Shown here: positions 9,227-17,785 of the stretch, one piece after another
Position numbering within the stretch: the stretch's first letter is position 1
How the letters are laid out: each line of letters begins with the position of its first letter
Source of the DNA: Roseomonas acroporae
GTDB lineage: Bacteria; Pseudomonadota; Alphaproteobacteria; Acetobacterales; Acetobacteraceae
Length of the DNA: 64,000 nucleotides
Direction: 5' to 3'
Assembly: GCF_023223525.1 (NCBI RefSeq)
Contig: NZ_JALPRX010000019.1
Coordinates: forward strand, 1 to 64,000
Notes under the pieces: model-generated
What the model was told of the DNA's origin: nothing
Seen by the model: the letters and a program-made list of their open reading frames with translations, nothing else
Databases searched by the model: none
Position numbers and translations under genes: made by a program

Positions 9227-9256
9227 GCCGGCCGGACGCCGCGGCGTCCGGCCGGC
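9227..9256. terminator. Perfect 30-bp palindrome after flavodoxin
   Basis: GCCGGCCGGACGCC (9227-9240), a GC centre, and its exact complement (9243-9256) form a strong stem. It lies 90 bp beyond the flavodoxin stop and just before the next gene. There is no T-run, so it could act as a bidirectional or Rho-assisted barrier, or be a repeat-derived palindrome. Confidence 0.4.
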
Positions 9257-9278
9257 ATGCGGTGGAACCCGGCCGCCA

Positions 9279-9301
9279 CCTTGCCTATGTTGCGGGCAAG
9301 G
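9279..9301 (+). promoter_or_regulatory. Hairpin overlapping the ribosome-binding site of the Fe-S carrier gene
   Basis: CCTTGCC (9279-9285) pairs with GGCAAGG (9295-9301) across a 9-nt loop. The right arm covers part of the AAGGAG Shine-Dalgarno at 9298-9303, ahead of the ATG at 9314. Such a stem could mask translation initiation. Whether it is regulatory is inference. Confidence 0.35.
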
Positions 9302-9313
9302 AGTCTTCCAGCG

Positions 9314-9712
9314 ATGCCAGACGGAACCGTCAACTCCGGCGCCACCACGCCCGGAACCACCGATCGAGGGGCCACCGGCCCCGCCCCCTTCCAGGTGACC
9401 GGGCGTGCCGCCGCGCAGGTGGCCGAGATCGCCGCGCGCGAGGGCCGGCCCGGGGCGGGGCTGCGAGTCGGCGTCTCCGCCGGCGGCTGCTCGGGCTTCC
9501 AGTACACCTTCGCCCTGGAGGACGCGGCGCAACCGGACGACCTGGTGATCGAGGCGCCGCCGGTGCGGGTCTTCGTCGATCCCGTCTCGCTCGACCTGCT
9601 GGCCGGCTCGGAGCTGGACTGGGCGGACGAGCTGATCGGCGCCCACTTCACCGTGCGCAACCCGCAGGCCGTGTCCGGCTGCGGCTGCGGCGCCTCCTTC
9701 TCGATCGGCTGA
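9314..9712 (+). CDS. erpA: A-type iron-sulfur cluster carrier (ErpA/IscA family)
   Basis: This protein carries nascent Fe-S clusters from the scaffold to apo-targets. The three ligand cysteines are in place: C59 in SAGGCSGFQY and C123/C125 in the C-terminal SGCGCGASFS. The HesB fold spans about 27-130. The start ATG at 9314 has AAGGAG 10 nt upstream. Upstream frame extension is Pro/Arg low complexity and was excluded. The first 25 residues are a Thr/Gly-rich extension not found in short IscA proteins. The gene is close to dgt and xthA, as in many alphaproteobacteria, where the homologue is usually named erpA. The paralogue type (ErpA versus IscA) cannot be settled from sequence alone. Confidence 0.87.
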   Translation: MPDGTVNSGATTPGTTDRGATGPAPFQVTGRAAAQVAEIAAREGRPGAGLRVGVSAGGCSGFQYTFALEDAAQPDDLVIEAPPVRVFVDPVSLDLLAGSELDWADELIGAHFTVRNPQAVSGCGCGASFSIG

Positions 9713-9719
9713 ACCGGCC

Positions 9720-10532
9720 GTGACCGACGCGGTGCCCGACGGCGCGGCGGCGCCGCGCGGCGGCCTGCGCCTCGCCAGCTTCAACGTCAACTCGGTGCGC
9801 CGGCGCGTGCCGCACCTGCTCGACTTCCTCGGCCGCGTCTCGCCGGACCTGCTCTTCCTGCAGGAGACCAAGTGCCAGGCGGCGGAATTCCCGGCGCTGG
9901 AGATCGAGGCCCTCGGCTACCGCGTCCACGCGGTCGGGCAGCGCGGCGGCCGCAACGGCGTCGCGGTCCTGGGGCGCGTTCCCTTCGAGGTGGTGGCCGA
10001 TTCCCTGCCGGGCGACGAGGCCGATGCGCAGGCCCGCTACGTCGAGGTCGAGGCGGCCGGCATCCGCGCCGCCGGCATCTACCTGCCCAACGGCAATTCC
10101 GGCGGCGACGAGGGCTACGGCTACAAGCTCGCCTGGATGGAGCGCCTCGCGGCGCAGCTGCGGCGCCGGCTGGACGCGTTCCTGCCCTTCGCGGTGCTCG
10201 GCGACTACAATGTCTGCCCGGCGGAGCACGATCTGGCGCCCGGCAGCCTGCCCCCCACCGACGCGCTGGTACGGCCGGAGACGCGGGCGCGCTGGCGGGC
10301 GCTGCTGCACCTCGGCATGACCGATGCGCTGCGCGCGCTGCACCCGGTCGAGCGAATCTACACCTACTGGGACTACGGCCCCGCCTTCGAGGGCAATCGC
10401 GGCCTGCGCATCGACCACGCATTGCTGAGCCCGGAGCTCTCGGAGCGCCTTTCCCGTTTCGAGGTGGACACGCGCACGCGCGCCTCGGAGCAGCCGAGCG
10501 ACCACGCGCCGGTGTGGCTCGACCTCGCCTGA
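9720..10532 (+). CDS. xthA: Exodeoxyribonuclease III
   Basis: This is a Mg-dependent AP endonuclease / 3'-5' exonuclease of base-excision repair. Endonuclease/exonuclease/phosphatase-fold motifs are all visible: LASFNVNSVRRRVPHLLDFL near residue 18, FLQETKC near 48, IYLPNGNSG, VLGDYNVCPAEHD, and the C-terminal RIDHALLSP and SDHAPVWLDL. The start is GTG at 9720, only 7 nt after the Fe-S carrier stop, so the two are probably co-transcribed. At 270 aa it has the normal length. Confidence 0.94.
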   Translation: MTDAVPDGAAAPRGGLRLASFNVNSVRRRVPHLLDFLGRVSPDLLFLQETKCQAAEFPALEIEALGYRVHAVGQRGGRNGVAVLGRVPFEVVADSLPGDEADAQARYVEVEAAGIRAAGIYLPNGNSGGDEGYGYKLAWMERLAAQLRRRLDAFLPFAVLGDYNVCPAEHDLAPGSLPPTDALVRPETRARWRALLHLGMTDALRALHPVERIYTYWDYGPAFEGNRGLRIDHALLSPELSERLSRFEVDTRTRASEQPSDHAPVWLDLA

Positions 10533-10662
10533 TCTCGGCCGGCGCGAGCCCTGCTCCGCGTTCGGACCGCGAGGCTAACCTGGCTTCCGTCCGGCGGCCC
10601 CTGCCGGATGGCGGCGCATCACCGCCCTCCGCCCCGCAAACGTGCCTCGGCGGCCTGAGCCG

Positions 10663-10812
10663 TCAGCGCGGGTGGCGGCGAACCCGGACCGGGACGCGCC
10701 GGGGCGTCGGCTGCCGGCCAGCGGCAAGTCCGATCGCCGCGATGCCGGCGGCACCCAGCACGGCGATCAGCACCGACGGGTCCAGGAACAGGGTTGACGC
10801 CATCATCTTCAT
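10663..10812 (-). CDS. Small single-pass membrane protein (about 47-49 aa)
   Basis: A short reading frame encodes MKMMASTLFLDPSVLIAVLG, then further small hydrophobic residues and a strongly basic tail ending in RRHPR. One membrane helix covers about residues 12-32. A GAGGG ribosome-binding site abuts the first ATG (10812) and is 6 nt from the third ATG (10806), which is therefore the better start. No family is recognised. A hydrophobic core with a positive tail and a plausible ribosome-binding site argue for a real gene, but the length makes this tentative. Confidence 0.4.
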   Translation of the reverse strand: MKMMASTLFLDPSVLIAVLGAAGIAAIGLAAGRQPTPRRVPVRVRRHPR

Positions 10813-10980
10813 CCCTCGGCACGCGGGCCGTCGGAGCAGGAGCGGATCAGGCGATCATGCTCCCCCTTCGGGGCCGCAAGCAACAGAAACGGCCTGGAAT
10901 CTCATGGCCGTCGCCATGCCTCCTCAACACCCCCGTCCCGCGAGCCGTTCGTGGCCGTCCGGCACACGATCGCGCGCGCC

Positions 10981-11160
10981 CTACCAGTACCGGTAATAGG
11001 GACGCGGCGCGTAGTAGTAGCCGTAGGGCCGGTAGTACGGCCTGTAGTAGGGGCGGGGCCCGTAGTAGCCGGGCGCCGGCGCGACCACGCAGCCGCCCAG
11101 CCCCACCGCCAGCCCGGCGCCGGCGACCGCCATCAGCAGGATGTTTCGAAGGCGACGCAT
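10981..11160 (-). CDS. Small Tyr/Pro-rich lipoprotein
   Basis: This 59-aa protein has a lipoprotein signal: MRRLRNILLM, a hydrophobic stretch and the lipobox LGGC with the lipidated Cys at position 24. The mature part is almost entirely Tyr, Pro, Arg and Gly, with PYYRPYYRPYGYYY-type repeats. The start ATG at 11160 has GAGAGGAT five bases upstream. Comparable short Tyr-rich lipoproteins occur in many alphaproteobacteria without known function; surface or envelope adhesion is speculation. It lies alone between the small membrane protein and ilvD. Confidence 0.72.
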   Translation of the reverse strand: MRRLRNILLMAVAGAGLAVGLGGCVVAPAPGYYGPRPYYRPYYRPYGYYYAPRPYYRYW

Positions 11161-11339
11161 CTGATCCTCTCCCGGGCGCCGAAGGCCGTGGCGCCTGTTT
11201 CCGGCGGGAAGGCAAACGCCCGATCGGCCCGGAAGTGGCGAGCGGTCGCCGGCCTCCAAGGCGGCGGGCGGCCGCCGCACCGCGCCGCCCTGGTTCGGCC
11301 CCCAGGTCGGCCCCCCAGGTCGGCCCCAGGTCGGCCAAA

Positions 11340-11359
11340 GCCCCGCCGCGTGGCGGGGC
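11340..11359 (-). terminator. Probable terminator of ilvD
   Basis: GCCCCGCC (11340-11347) and GGCGGGGC (11352-11359) form an 8-bp stem with a 4-nt loop directly after the ilvD stop. On the transcribed strand it is followed by TTTGG. Three copies of a CCAGGTCGGCC-type direct repeat lie just beyond it (11300-11337). Confidence 0.55.
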
Positions 11360-11367
11360 CGCCGGCC

Positions 11368-13092
11368 CTACTGGTCGGCGTACATGTGGGTCTCGGCCGC
11401 GGCGCCCGGCTGGGTGACGGCGCCGAGATGGGCGGGGCCCACGGTCTGCGCGTACTTCCACAGCGCGCCGGAATTGTAGTCGGTCCGGCGCGGCTTCCAC
11501 GCGGCGCGTCGGGCGGCCCATTCCTCGTCGGAGAGCAGCGCGTCGATCGTGCCCTTCTCGGCGTCGATCACGATGCGGTCGCCGTTCCGCAGCAGGCCGA
11601 TCGGCCCGCCCACCGCCGCCTCGGGCCCGACATGGCCGATGCAGAAGCCGCGCGTGGCGCCGGAGAAGCGGCCATCGGTGATCAGCGCCACCTCCTCGCC
11701 CATGCCCTGGCCGTAGATCGCGGCCGTGGTCGAGAGCATCTCGCGCATGCCCGGGCCGCCCTTCGGGCCCTCGTAGCGGATGACGATGATGTCGCCCTTC
11801 TTGTACGCGCGCTGCTCGACGGCGGCGAAGGCATCCTCCTCGCAGTCGAAGCAAAGCGCCGTGCCCTCGAAGCGCAGCGTCTTCATGCCGGCGATCTTCA
11901 CGATGCCGCCCTCGGGGGCGAGGTTGCCCTTCAGCCCGACCACGCCGCCGGTCTTCGAGAGCGCGCGGCTCACCGGGTAGATCACGTCCTGGTCGGTCGG
12001 GAACACCACGTCCTTGTGGTTCTCGGCCAGCGTCTTGCCCGTGACCGTCAGGCAGTCGCCGTGCAGCAGCCCGGCATCGAGCAGCGCCTTGATGAGCACC
12101 GGGATGCCGCCGACCTTGTACACGTCGTAGGCCACGTACTTCCCGCCCGGCTTGAGGTCGGCGATGTAGGGCGTGCGGCGCATGATCTCCACCACGTCGT
12201 CCATGGTGAAGCGGATGCCCGCCTCGTTGGCCATGGCCGGCAGGTGCAGCCCGGCATTGGTGGAGCCGCCGGTGGCGCCCACCACCACCGCCGCGTTCTC
12301 CAGCGCCTTGCGCGTGACGATGTCGCGCGGGCGGATGTTGCGGCGGATCAGCTCCATCACCGCCTTGCCCGACTCCACGGCCCAGCGGTCGCGGTCCTCG
12401 TAGGGCGCCGGCGCGCCGGCGGAGAAGGGCAGCGCCAGGCCGATCGCCTCGCTCACCGTCGCCATGGTGTTGGCGGTGAACTGACCGCCGCAGGCGCCGG
12501 CCGAGGGGCAGGCCACGCATTCCAGCGCGTGCAGGTCCTCGTCCGACATGTTGCCGGCGGCGTGCTGGCCGACCGCCTCGAACACGTCCACCACGGTCAC
12601 GTCCTTGCCCTTGAACTTCCCGGGCAGGATCGAGCCGCCATACATGAACACGCTCGGCACGTTCAGGCGCAGCATCGCCATCATCATGCCCGGCAGCGAC
12701 TTGTCGCAGCCCGCGAGGCCCACCATCGCGTCGTAGCAGTGGCCGCGCATGGTCAGCTCGACGCTGTCGGCGATGATCTCGCGGCTGACCAGCGAGGACT
12801 TCATGCCCTGGTGGCCCATGGCGATGCCGTCGGTCACCGTGATGGTGGTGAACTCGCGCGGCGTGCCGCCGGACTCCGAGACGCCCTTCTTGACGCTCTG
12901 CGCCTGCCGGTTCAGCGCGATGTTGCAGGGCGCCGCCTCGTTCCAGCAGGTGGCGACGCCGACGAAGGGCTGGTCGATCTCCTGTTCGGTCAGGCCCATC
13001 GCGTAGTAGTAGGAGCGGTGCGGCGCGCGCTCCGGCCCGACGGTGACGTGGCGGCTCGGCAGACGCGACTTGTCCCAGACCTGGTCGGCCAT
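11368..13092 (-). CDS. ilvD: Dihydroxy-acid dehydratase
   Basis: IlvD dehydrates 2,3-dihydroxy acids to 2-keto acids in valine, leucine and isoleucine synthesis. It needs an Fe-S cluster whose ligand cysteines are visible: C49 in [12 protein letters not shown], the Cys in [14 protein letters not shown], and [17 protein letters not shown]. Substrate and Mg motifs TDGIAMGH and [10 protein letters not shown] are intact. The ATG at 13092 ([17 protein letters not shown]) gives 574 aa, the normal length. It appears monocistronic, with a repeat-rich spacer upstream and a hairpin downstream. Confidence 0.96.
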   Translation of the reverse strand: MADQVWDKSRLPSRHVTVGPERAPHRSYYYAMGLTEQEIDQPFVGVATCWNEAAPCNIALNRQAQSVKKGVSESGGTPREFTTITVTDGIAMGHQGMKSSLVSREIIADSVELTMRGHCYDAMVGLAGCDKSLPGMMMAMLRLNVPSVFMYGGSILPGKFKGKDVTVVDVFEAVGQHAAGNMSDEDLHALECVACPSAGACGGQFTANTMATVSEAIGLALPFSAGAPAPYEDRDRWAVESGKAVMELIRRNIRPRDIVTRKALENAAVVVGATGGSTNAGLHLPAMANEAGIRFTMDDVVEIMRRTPYIADLKPGGKYVAYDVYKVGGIPVLIKALLDAGLLHGDCLTVTGKTLAENHKDVVFPTDQDVIYPVSRALSKTGGVVGLKGNLAPEGGIVKIAGMKTLRFEGTALCFDCEEDAFAAVEQRAYKKGDIIVIRYEGPKGGPGMREMLSTTAAIYGQGMGEEVALITDGRFSGATRGFCIGHVGPEAAVGGPIGLLRNGDRIVIDAEKGTIDALLSDEEWAARRAAWKPRRTDYNSGALWKYAQTVGPAHLGAVTQPGAAAETHMYADQ

Positions 13093-13410
13093 GGCATTTC
13101 CCCTGCGATCGGCGCGGGGTCGGTGCGGCGGCGGCCTGATCGCGTCAGGTCGGGACCGGGCCGGCTCCCTGCTTGTCGTGCGTGGCGGTCCCCGGTCGGA
13201 AATGGCCGGGGCTGCATCGCTCTATCGCGCAACTGCCGGGACTCGGCAACCGGCGGGGAAGGGCTCCGCCCTCCCCGAACCCCGCCTTGCCAATGGGGAG
13301 GGCTCCGCCCTCCCCGAACCCCGCCTTGCCAATGGGGAGGGCTCCGCCCTCCCCGAACCCCACCGGCCAGGGAGGGCGCCGCCCTCCCTGGAACCCACCC
13401 GCCAGGAACC
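13093..13410. repeat. Intergenic repeat cluster: 39-bp tandem repeat plus palindromes
   Basis: There is no gene here. A 39-bp unit (GGGCTCCGCCCTCCCCGAAC...) is repeated at 13261-13299 and 13300-13338, with a partial third copy from 13339. Each unit contains a short GGG..GGCTCCGCC..CCC palindrome. The array continues into related palindromes inside the neighbouring DUF2254 coding end (13490-13570). The ilvD leader is at the left. Confidence 0.7.
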
Positions 13411-14832
13411 TCAGGTTCCTGGACCTCCGCCGGCGTTCTGCGGCCGCGACGTCGAAACGCGCGAGGCCTGGGAACCGAACGGGGGTTCCAAGGGGGTTTC
13501 GCCCCTTGGTGGGGTTCCAAGGGGCGACGCCCCTTGGCGGGGGTCGCAGGGGGCGAAGCCCCCCGCAACCCCCGCGCACGCCTCCAGATCGGCCAGCCCG
13601 GCCGGGTCCTTCACCTCCCGCCGCCCGGCCTCCAGCGCCAGCACGGCGTGCCGCCGCAGCGTCGCCCGCCGGGCCGGATCGTGCTCCACCTCCCCGACCT
13701 GCCGCAGCACCGAGACGAGCCGGATCAGCACGGCGGCCGAGCCCGCCCCGTTCTGGCGGATCATGTGGAACATCGCGTCGCACAGCCCGTCATAGTCGGT
13801 GACGCGCCGCCACAGCACCGGCCGGTCGTCGCGTCGCAGCACCGGCTCGGGCAGGCGGCGCGACGCCACCGCGCAGAGCGCGGCGCCGAGCCGGTCGATC
13901 ACCGCGATGGCGGTGAACGGGTCGTTGATGCCGGGGGACAGCGCCCGCACCCCGACCTCGACGAGCTGGCGCACGGCGAATTCCAGGTCCTGCGCCGCCG
14001 CCTGCCGGTCGCCCACCGAGGCCGCGCCCGCGAAGGCGGCCGTGGCGGCCTCCGTCTCCTCCGCCGGCCCGTGCAGCAGCGCGACGATGCCGCCCGGCAG
14101 CAGGTAGTCGCCGGGCCGCACGCGCAGCACCAGCCGCGCCCCCTGCGCCGCCGCCCAGTCGGCCAGTCCGGGCTCGTCGAGGCCGCGCAGGTAGCCGCTG
14201 CCCGCGAAGCGCACCGCATGGCCGCCGGACGGCGCGTCGGGCGCCGGGGCCGCCTCCGTCCCGGCCGCCGGCAGGGTGGCGATGGTGGCGCACAGCTCGT
14301 CGTGCACCAGCCCGATCACCGTCTCGACGTTGATGCCGCTGGCGACGTGGTGGACGAACCAGACCAGCGCCGCGACGCAGAGCAGCGCGAGCCCCACCGC
14401 CAGGGTGACGGCGAGGTGCGGGACGAAGCTGCCCTCCTCCACCGCGCGCACCGTGCGCAGCACCACCAGCGCGTTGGCGAAGGTGCCGAGGAAGATGCCG
14501 AGCACCACTTGGTTGCCGGCGTCGCGCGTGAAGTTGCGCAGCAGGCGCGGGCCCATCTGGCCGGAGGCGAGCGACAGCGCCGCGACCGTGATCGAGAACA
14601 CCGTGCCCGCGACGCCGATCGAGGCGGTGGCGATGGCGCCCAGCAGCGCCCGCGCCCCCGACTCGCCGCCGGCGTAGATCCAGCCCGCCTCGGCCCAGCC
14701 GGTCGGCAGGCCGGCATGCTCCACCCGGATCGCCGCCTCGCCGAGCAGGATGCCGAGCAGCACCAGCAGGGCGGGGCGCAGCCAGAAGATGTCGCCCAGC
14801 CCCTCGATCCAGCCGCGCAGGCGCCCGCTCAC
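13411..14832 (-). CDS. DUF2254 family membrane protein with repeat-derived C-terminus
   Basis: This predicted inner-membrane protein has about four N-terminal helices: ALLVLLGILLGEAAI, the ALLGAIATASIGVAGTVFSI segment, VVLGIFLGTFANALVVL and VTLAVGLALLCVAALVWFVH. A soluble region follows with the DUF2254 hallmarks VRQLVEVGVRALSPGINDPF and TAIAVIDRLGAAL. The function of the family is unknown. The start is GTG at 14832. The last 55 or so residues (from about 420) are odd: they are encoded by GC-palindromic repeats (13490-13570) and read GGFAPCDPRQGASPLG and similar. The ancestral end is probably near DLEACAG, with the present stop reached by running through inserted repeat DNA. It is separated from valS by 129 bp. 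Confidence 0.82.
   Translation of the reverse strand: MSGRLRGWIEGLGDIFWLRPALLVLLGILLGEAAIRVEHAGLPTGWAEAGWIYAGGESGARALLGAIATASIGVAGTVFSITVAALSLASGQMGPRLLRNFTRDAGNQVVLGIFLGTFANALVVLRTVRAVEEGSFVPHLAVTLAVGLALLCVAALVWFVHHVASGINVETVIGLVHDELCATIATLPAAGTEAAPAPDAPSGGHAVRFAGSGYLRGLDEPGLADWAAAQGARLVLRVRPGDYLLPGGIVALLHGPAEETEAATAAFAGAASVGDRQAAAQDLEFAVRQLVEVGVRALSPGINDPFTAIAVIDRLGAALCAVASRRLPEPVLRRDDRPVLWRRVTDYDGLCDAMFHMIRQNGAGSAAVLIRLVSVLRQVGEVEHDPARRATLRRHAVLALEAGRREVKDPAGLADLEACAGVAGGFAPCDPRQGASPLGTPPRGETPLEPPFGSQASRVSTSRPQNAGGGPGT
13490..13570. repeat. Palindromic repeats within the DUF2254 3' end
   Basis: Three nearby inverted repeats are CCAAGGGGG/GCCCCTTGG, CCAAGGGGCGACGCCCCTTGG (around 13525-13546) and GGGGGCGAAGCCCCC (around 13550-13565). 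All are the short-loop GC palindromes typical of intergenic repeats in this lineage. They form one cluster with the 39-bp repeats at 13261-13361. Confidence 0.65.
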
Positions 14833-14961
14833 CGCCCGCCCCTCGCCCGATGCGCGTCGGCCCCGTGCCCGGCCGCCCGGCCCGCGTCATCCGCCATGCC
14901 CCACCCCTCTCTCCCGTCCGCCGACCAACGCGGCAGGCGGGGAAAGGTGCGGCCGGCCGGC

Positions 14962-17667
14962 TCAGCCGATGCGCGCGATCGCCGCCGCCAGCCTTTCACC
15001 CTCGGCCCGCAGCGCGGCGAGGCGCTCGCGGTTCTCCTCGACCACCTCCGGCTTGGCGCGGGCCACGAAGTCGGCGTTGGCGAGCTTCTGCTCCACCTTG
15101 CGCGCCTCGGCCTCGGCCTTGTCGCGCGCCGTGGCGAGGCGCGCGCGCTCGGCGCCGAGGTCGATCACCTCGGCCAGCGGCAGGATCAGCGTCGCCTCGC
15201 CCAGCACCGCCTGCGCGACGCCCTTCGGCATCTCGCCTTCCAGCGGCCGGATCTCCGTCACGCGCCCCATGCGGCGGATCGGCTCGATCCAGCGCGCGGC
15301 GCGCGCGAGGCTCTCCGGCGCCGCGTCGCGCACCAGCAGCGGCGTGGTGACGGAGGGCGGCACGTTCACCTCGGCGCGCACCGCGCGCAACTCGGCGATC
15401 AGCCGCACCACCCAGTCCAGTTCCGCGCGCGCCTCGTCCGCCCCGGCCACGGCGGCGGGCTGCGGCCAGGGCGCGCGGATCAGGTCGCCGTCGCTGCCGT
15501 AGCCGAAATGCTCCCACAGCTCGGTGGTGACGAAAGGCATCACCGGGTGCAGCAGCCGCAGGATCGTGCCCAGCACGTGCTGGGCCGCGCCGCGCAGCTC
15601 GGCCGCCTCCGGCGAGTCGGGCTGGTTCAGCGCCGGCTTGGCCAGCTCCAGGAACCAGTCGCAGAAGGTGTTCCAGACGAAGCGGTAGGTGGCCGCCGCG
15701 TACTCGTCGAAGCGGAACGCCTCCAGCGCGGCGTCCGCCTCGGCCAGCGCGTTGTTGGCGGCATCGAGGATCCAGCGCGACAGCGGCAGGGTCGCCGAGG
15801 CCGGGTCCCAGGCCGGATCGGGGCGGATGCCGTTCATCTCGGCGAAGCGCGCCGCGTTCCACAGCTTGGTGCGGAAGGCGCGGTAGCCCTCGATGCGCGC
15901 CTTGCCCATCTTCACGTCGCGCCCGGGCCCGGCCAGCGCCGCCAGGGTGAAGCGCACCGCGTCGGCGCCGTACTCGTCCACCAGTTCCAGGGGGTCCATC
16001 ACGTTCCCCTTGGACTTGGACATCTTCTGGCCCTTCTCGTCGCGGACCAGCCCGTGGATGTAGACGGTGCGGAACGGCACCTCGCCCATGAAGTGCAGGC
16101 CCATCATCATCATCCGGGCCACCCAGAAGAAGATGATGTCGAAGCCGGTCACCAGCACGTCGGTCGGGTAGTACTTGGCCAGCGCCGGCGTTTGCGCCGG
16201 CCAGCCCAGCGTCGAGAACGGCCAGAGGGCGGAGCTGAACCAGGTGTCGAGCACGTCCTCGTCGCGCTGCAGCTCGACGCGGCGGCCGTAATGCGCCTCG
16301 GCGGCGGCGTAGGCCTCGGCCTCGGTGCGCTCGACGAAGGCCTCGCCGTCCGGCCCGTACCAGGCCGGGATCTGGTGCCCCCACCAGAGCTGGCGCGAGA
16401 CGCACCAGGGCTGGATGTCGCGCATCCAGGCGAAGAAGGTGTTCTCCCACTGCTTCGGCACGAACTGCGTCCGCCCGCTCTCCACCGCCGCGATGGCGGG
16501 CTGCGCGAGAGTCGCCGCGTCCGCGTACCACTGCATGGTCAGGCGCGGCTCGATCGGCACGCCGGAGCGGTCGCCATGCGGCACCGCATGGGTGTGCGGC
16601 TCGACCTTCTCCAGCAGCTCCAGCCGCTCCAGCTCGGCCACGATGCCCTTGCGCGCGGCGAAGCGGTCCACGCCGTCGAACTCGGCGAGGCGGGCGGGGT
16701 CGGCGATGCCCTCCACAAGCTCGGCCTCGGGCGCGATCTCGGCCAGGGTCACCCGCCCCTCGGGGTCGAGCATGGAGGGCATGCCGAGCCCGTGCCGGCG
16801 GCCCACCTCGAAGTCGTTGAAGTCGTGCGCCGGGGTGATCTTCACCGCGCCGGTGCCCTTCTCCGGGTCGGAGTAGGAATCCGCCACGATCGGCACGCGC
16901 CGCCCGGTGATCGGCAGGATCACGTGCCGGCCGACGAGGTCGCGGTAGCGTTCGTCGTCCGGATGCACGGCGACGCCGGTATCGGCCAGCATGGTCTCGG
17001 GGCGGGTCGTCGCCACCGTGATGAAGCGGCCCGGCTCCTCGGCGACGGGGTAGCGTATGTACCAGAGGGACCCCTTCACCTCGCGGCTCTCCACCTCGAG
17101 GTCGGAGATCGCGGTCTGGAACACCGGGTCCCAGTTCACGAGGCGCCGGTCGCGGTAGATCAGCCCCTGCCTGGCGAGGGTGACGAACACCTCCCGCACC
17201 GCCTCGGACAGCCCCTCGTCCATGGTGAAGCGCTCGCGCTGCCAGTCGAGGCTGGCGCCGAGGCGGCGGAGCTGGCGCGTGATGGTGCCGCCCGACTCCG
17301 CCTTCCAGTTCCAGACGTGCTCCAGGAACTTCTCGCGGCCGATGTCGCGCCGCTTCACGCCCTGGGCGCCGAGCAGCCGCTCCACCACCATCTGGGTCGC
17401 GATGCCGGCATGGTCGGTGCCGGGCTGCCAGAGCGCGTCGCGCCCCTGCATGCGCCGCCAGCGGATCAGGATGTCCTGCAGCGTGTTGTCGAGCGCGTGC
17501 CCGATATGCAGGCTGCCCGTGACGTTGGGCGGCGGGATGACGATGCAGTAGCCCGGCGCGGGGCTTTCCGGGTGGCAGGCGAAATCGCCCGCCTCCTCCC
17601 AGCGCGCGTAGAGCCGCGGCTCGGCGGCGGCGTGGTTGAAGCTCTTGTCCAGCTTGGCGTCCGACAT
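14962..17667 (-). CDS. valS: Valyl-tRNA synthetase
   Basis: ValS charges tRNA-Val (class I, editing type). The HIGH motif appears in PPPNVTGSLHIGHALDN near residue 45, the CP1 editing domain follows (about 190-340), and KMSKSKGN lies near residue 548. The C-terminal coiled-coil arm (about 835-900, rich in Ala/Glu/Arg) is typical of ValS. The ATG at 17667 (MSDAKLDKSFNHAAAE) gives 901 aa; an in-frame ATG 36 nt upstream is less likely. The order popZ - valS on one strand is also found in Caulobacter relatives. Confidence 0.96.
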   Translation of the reverse strand: MSDAKLDKSFNHAAAEPRLYARWEEAGDFACHPESPAPGYCIVIPPPNVTGSLHIGHALDNTLQDILIRWRRMQGRDALWQPGTDHAGIATQMVVERLLGAQGVKRRDIGREKFLEHVWNWKAESGGTITRQLRRLGASLDWQRERFTMDEGLSEAVREVFVTLARQGLIYRDRRLVNWDPVFQTAISDLEVESREVKGSLWYIRYPVAEEPGRFITVATTRPETMLADTGVAVHPDDERYRDLVGRHVILPITGRRVPIVADSYSDPEKGTGAVKITPAHDFNDFEVGRRHGLGMPSMLDPEGRVTLAEIAPEAELVEGIADPARLAEFDGVDRFAARKGIVAELERLELLEKVEPHTHAVPHGDRSGVPIEPRLTMQWYADAATLAQPAIAAVESGRTQFVPKQWENTFFAWMRDIQPWCVSRQLWWGHQIPAWYGPDGEAFVERTEAEAYAAAEAHYGRRVELQRDEDVLDTWFSSALWPFSTLGWPAQTPALAKYYPTDVLVTGFDIIFFWVARMMMMGLHFMGEVPFRTVYIHGLVRDEKGQKMSKSKGNVMDPLELVDEYGADAVRFTLAALAGPGRDVKMGKARIEGYRAFRTKLWNAARFAEMNGIRPDPAWDPASATLPLSRWILDAANNALAEADAALEAFRFDEYAAATYRFVWNTFCDWFLELAKPALNQPDSPEAAELRGAAQHVLGTILRLLHPVMPFVTTELWEHFGYGSDGDLIRAPWPQPAAVAGADEARAELDWVVRLIAELRAVRAEVNVPPSVTTPLLVRDAAPESLARAARWIEPIRRMGRVTEIRPLEGEMPKGVAQAVLGEATLILPLAEVIDLGAERARLATARDKAEAEARKVEQKLANADFVARAKPEVVEENRERLAALRAEGERLAAAIARIG

Positions 17668-17785
17668 GGACGCATCCGTTCCGCGTCGGCGGCGCCCCGT
17701 CAAGCCAAAGCCGGCGCAGCCCTGCCCGGCGTGCGGTCAGCCGGTCCCGCCCGCCCGGCCGCCGCGCGCCCGGCCTGCCGCCACG

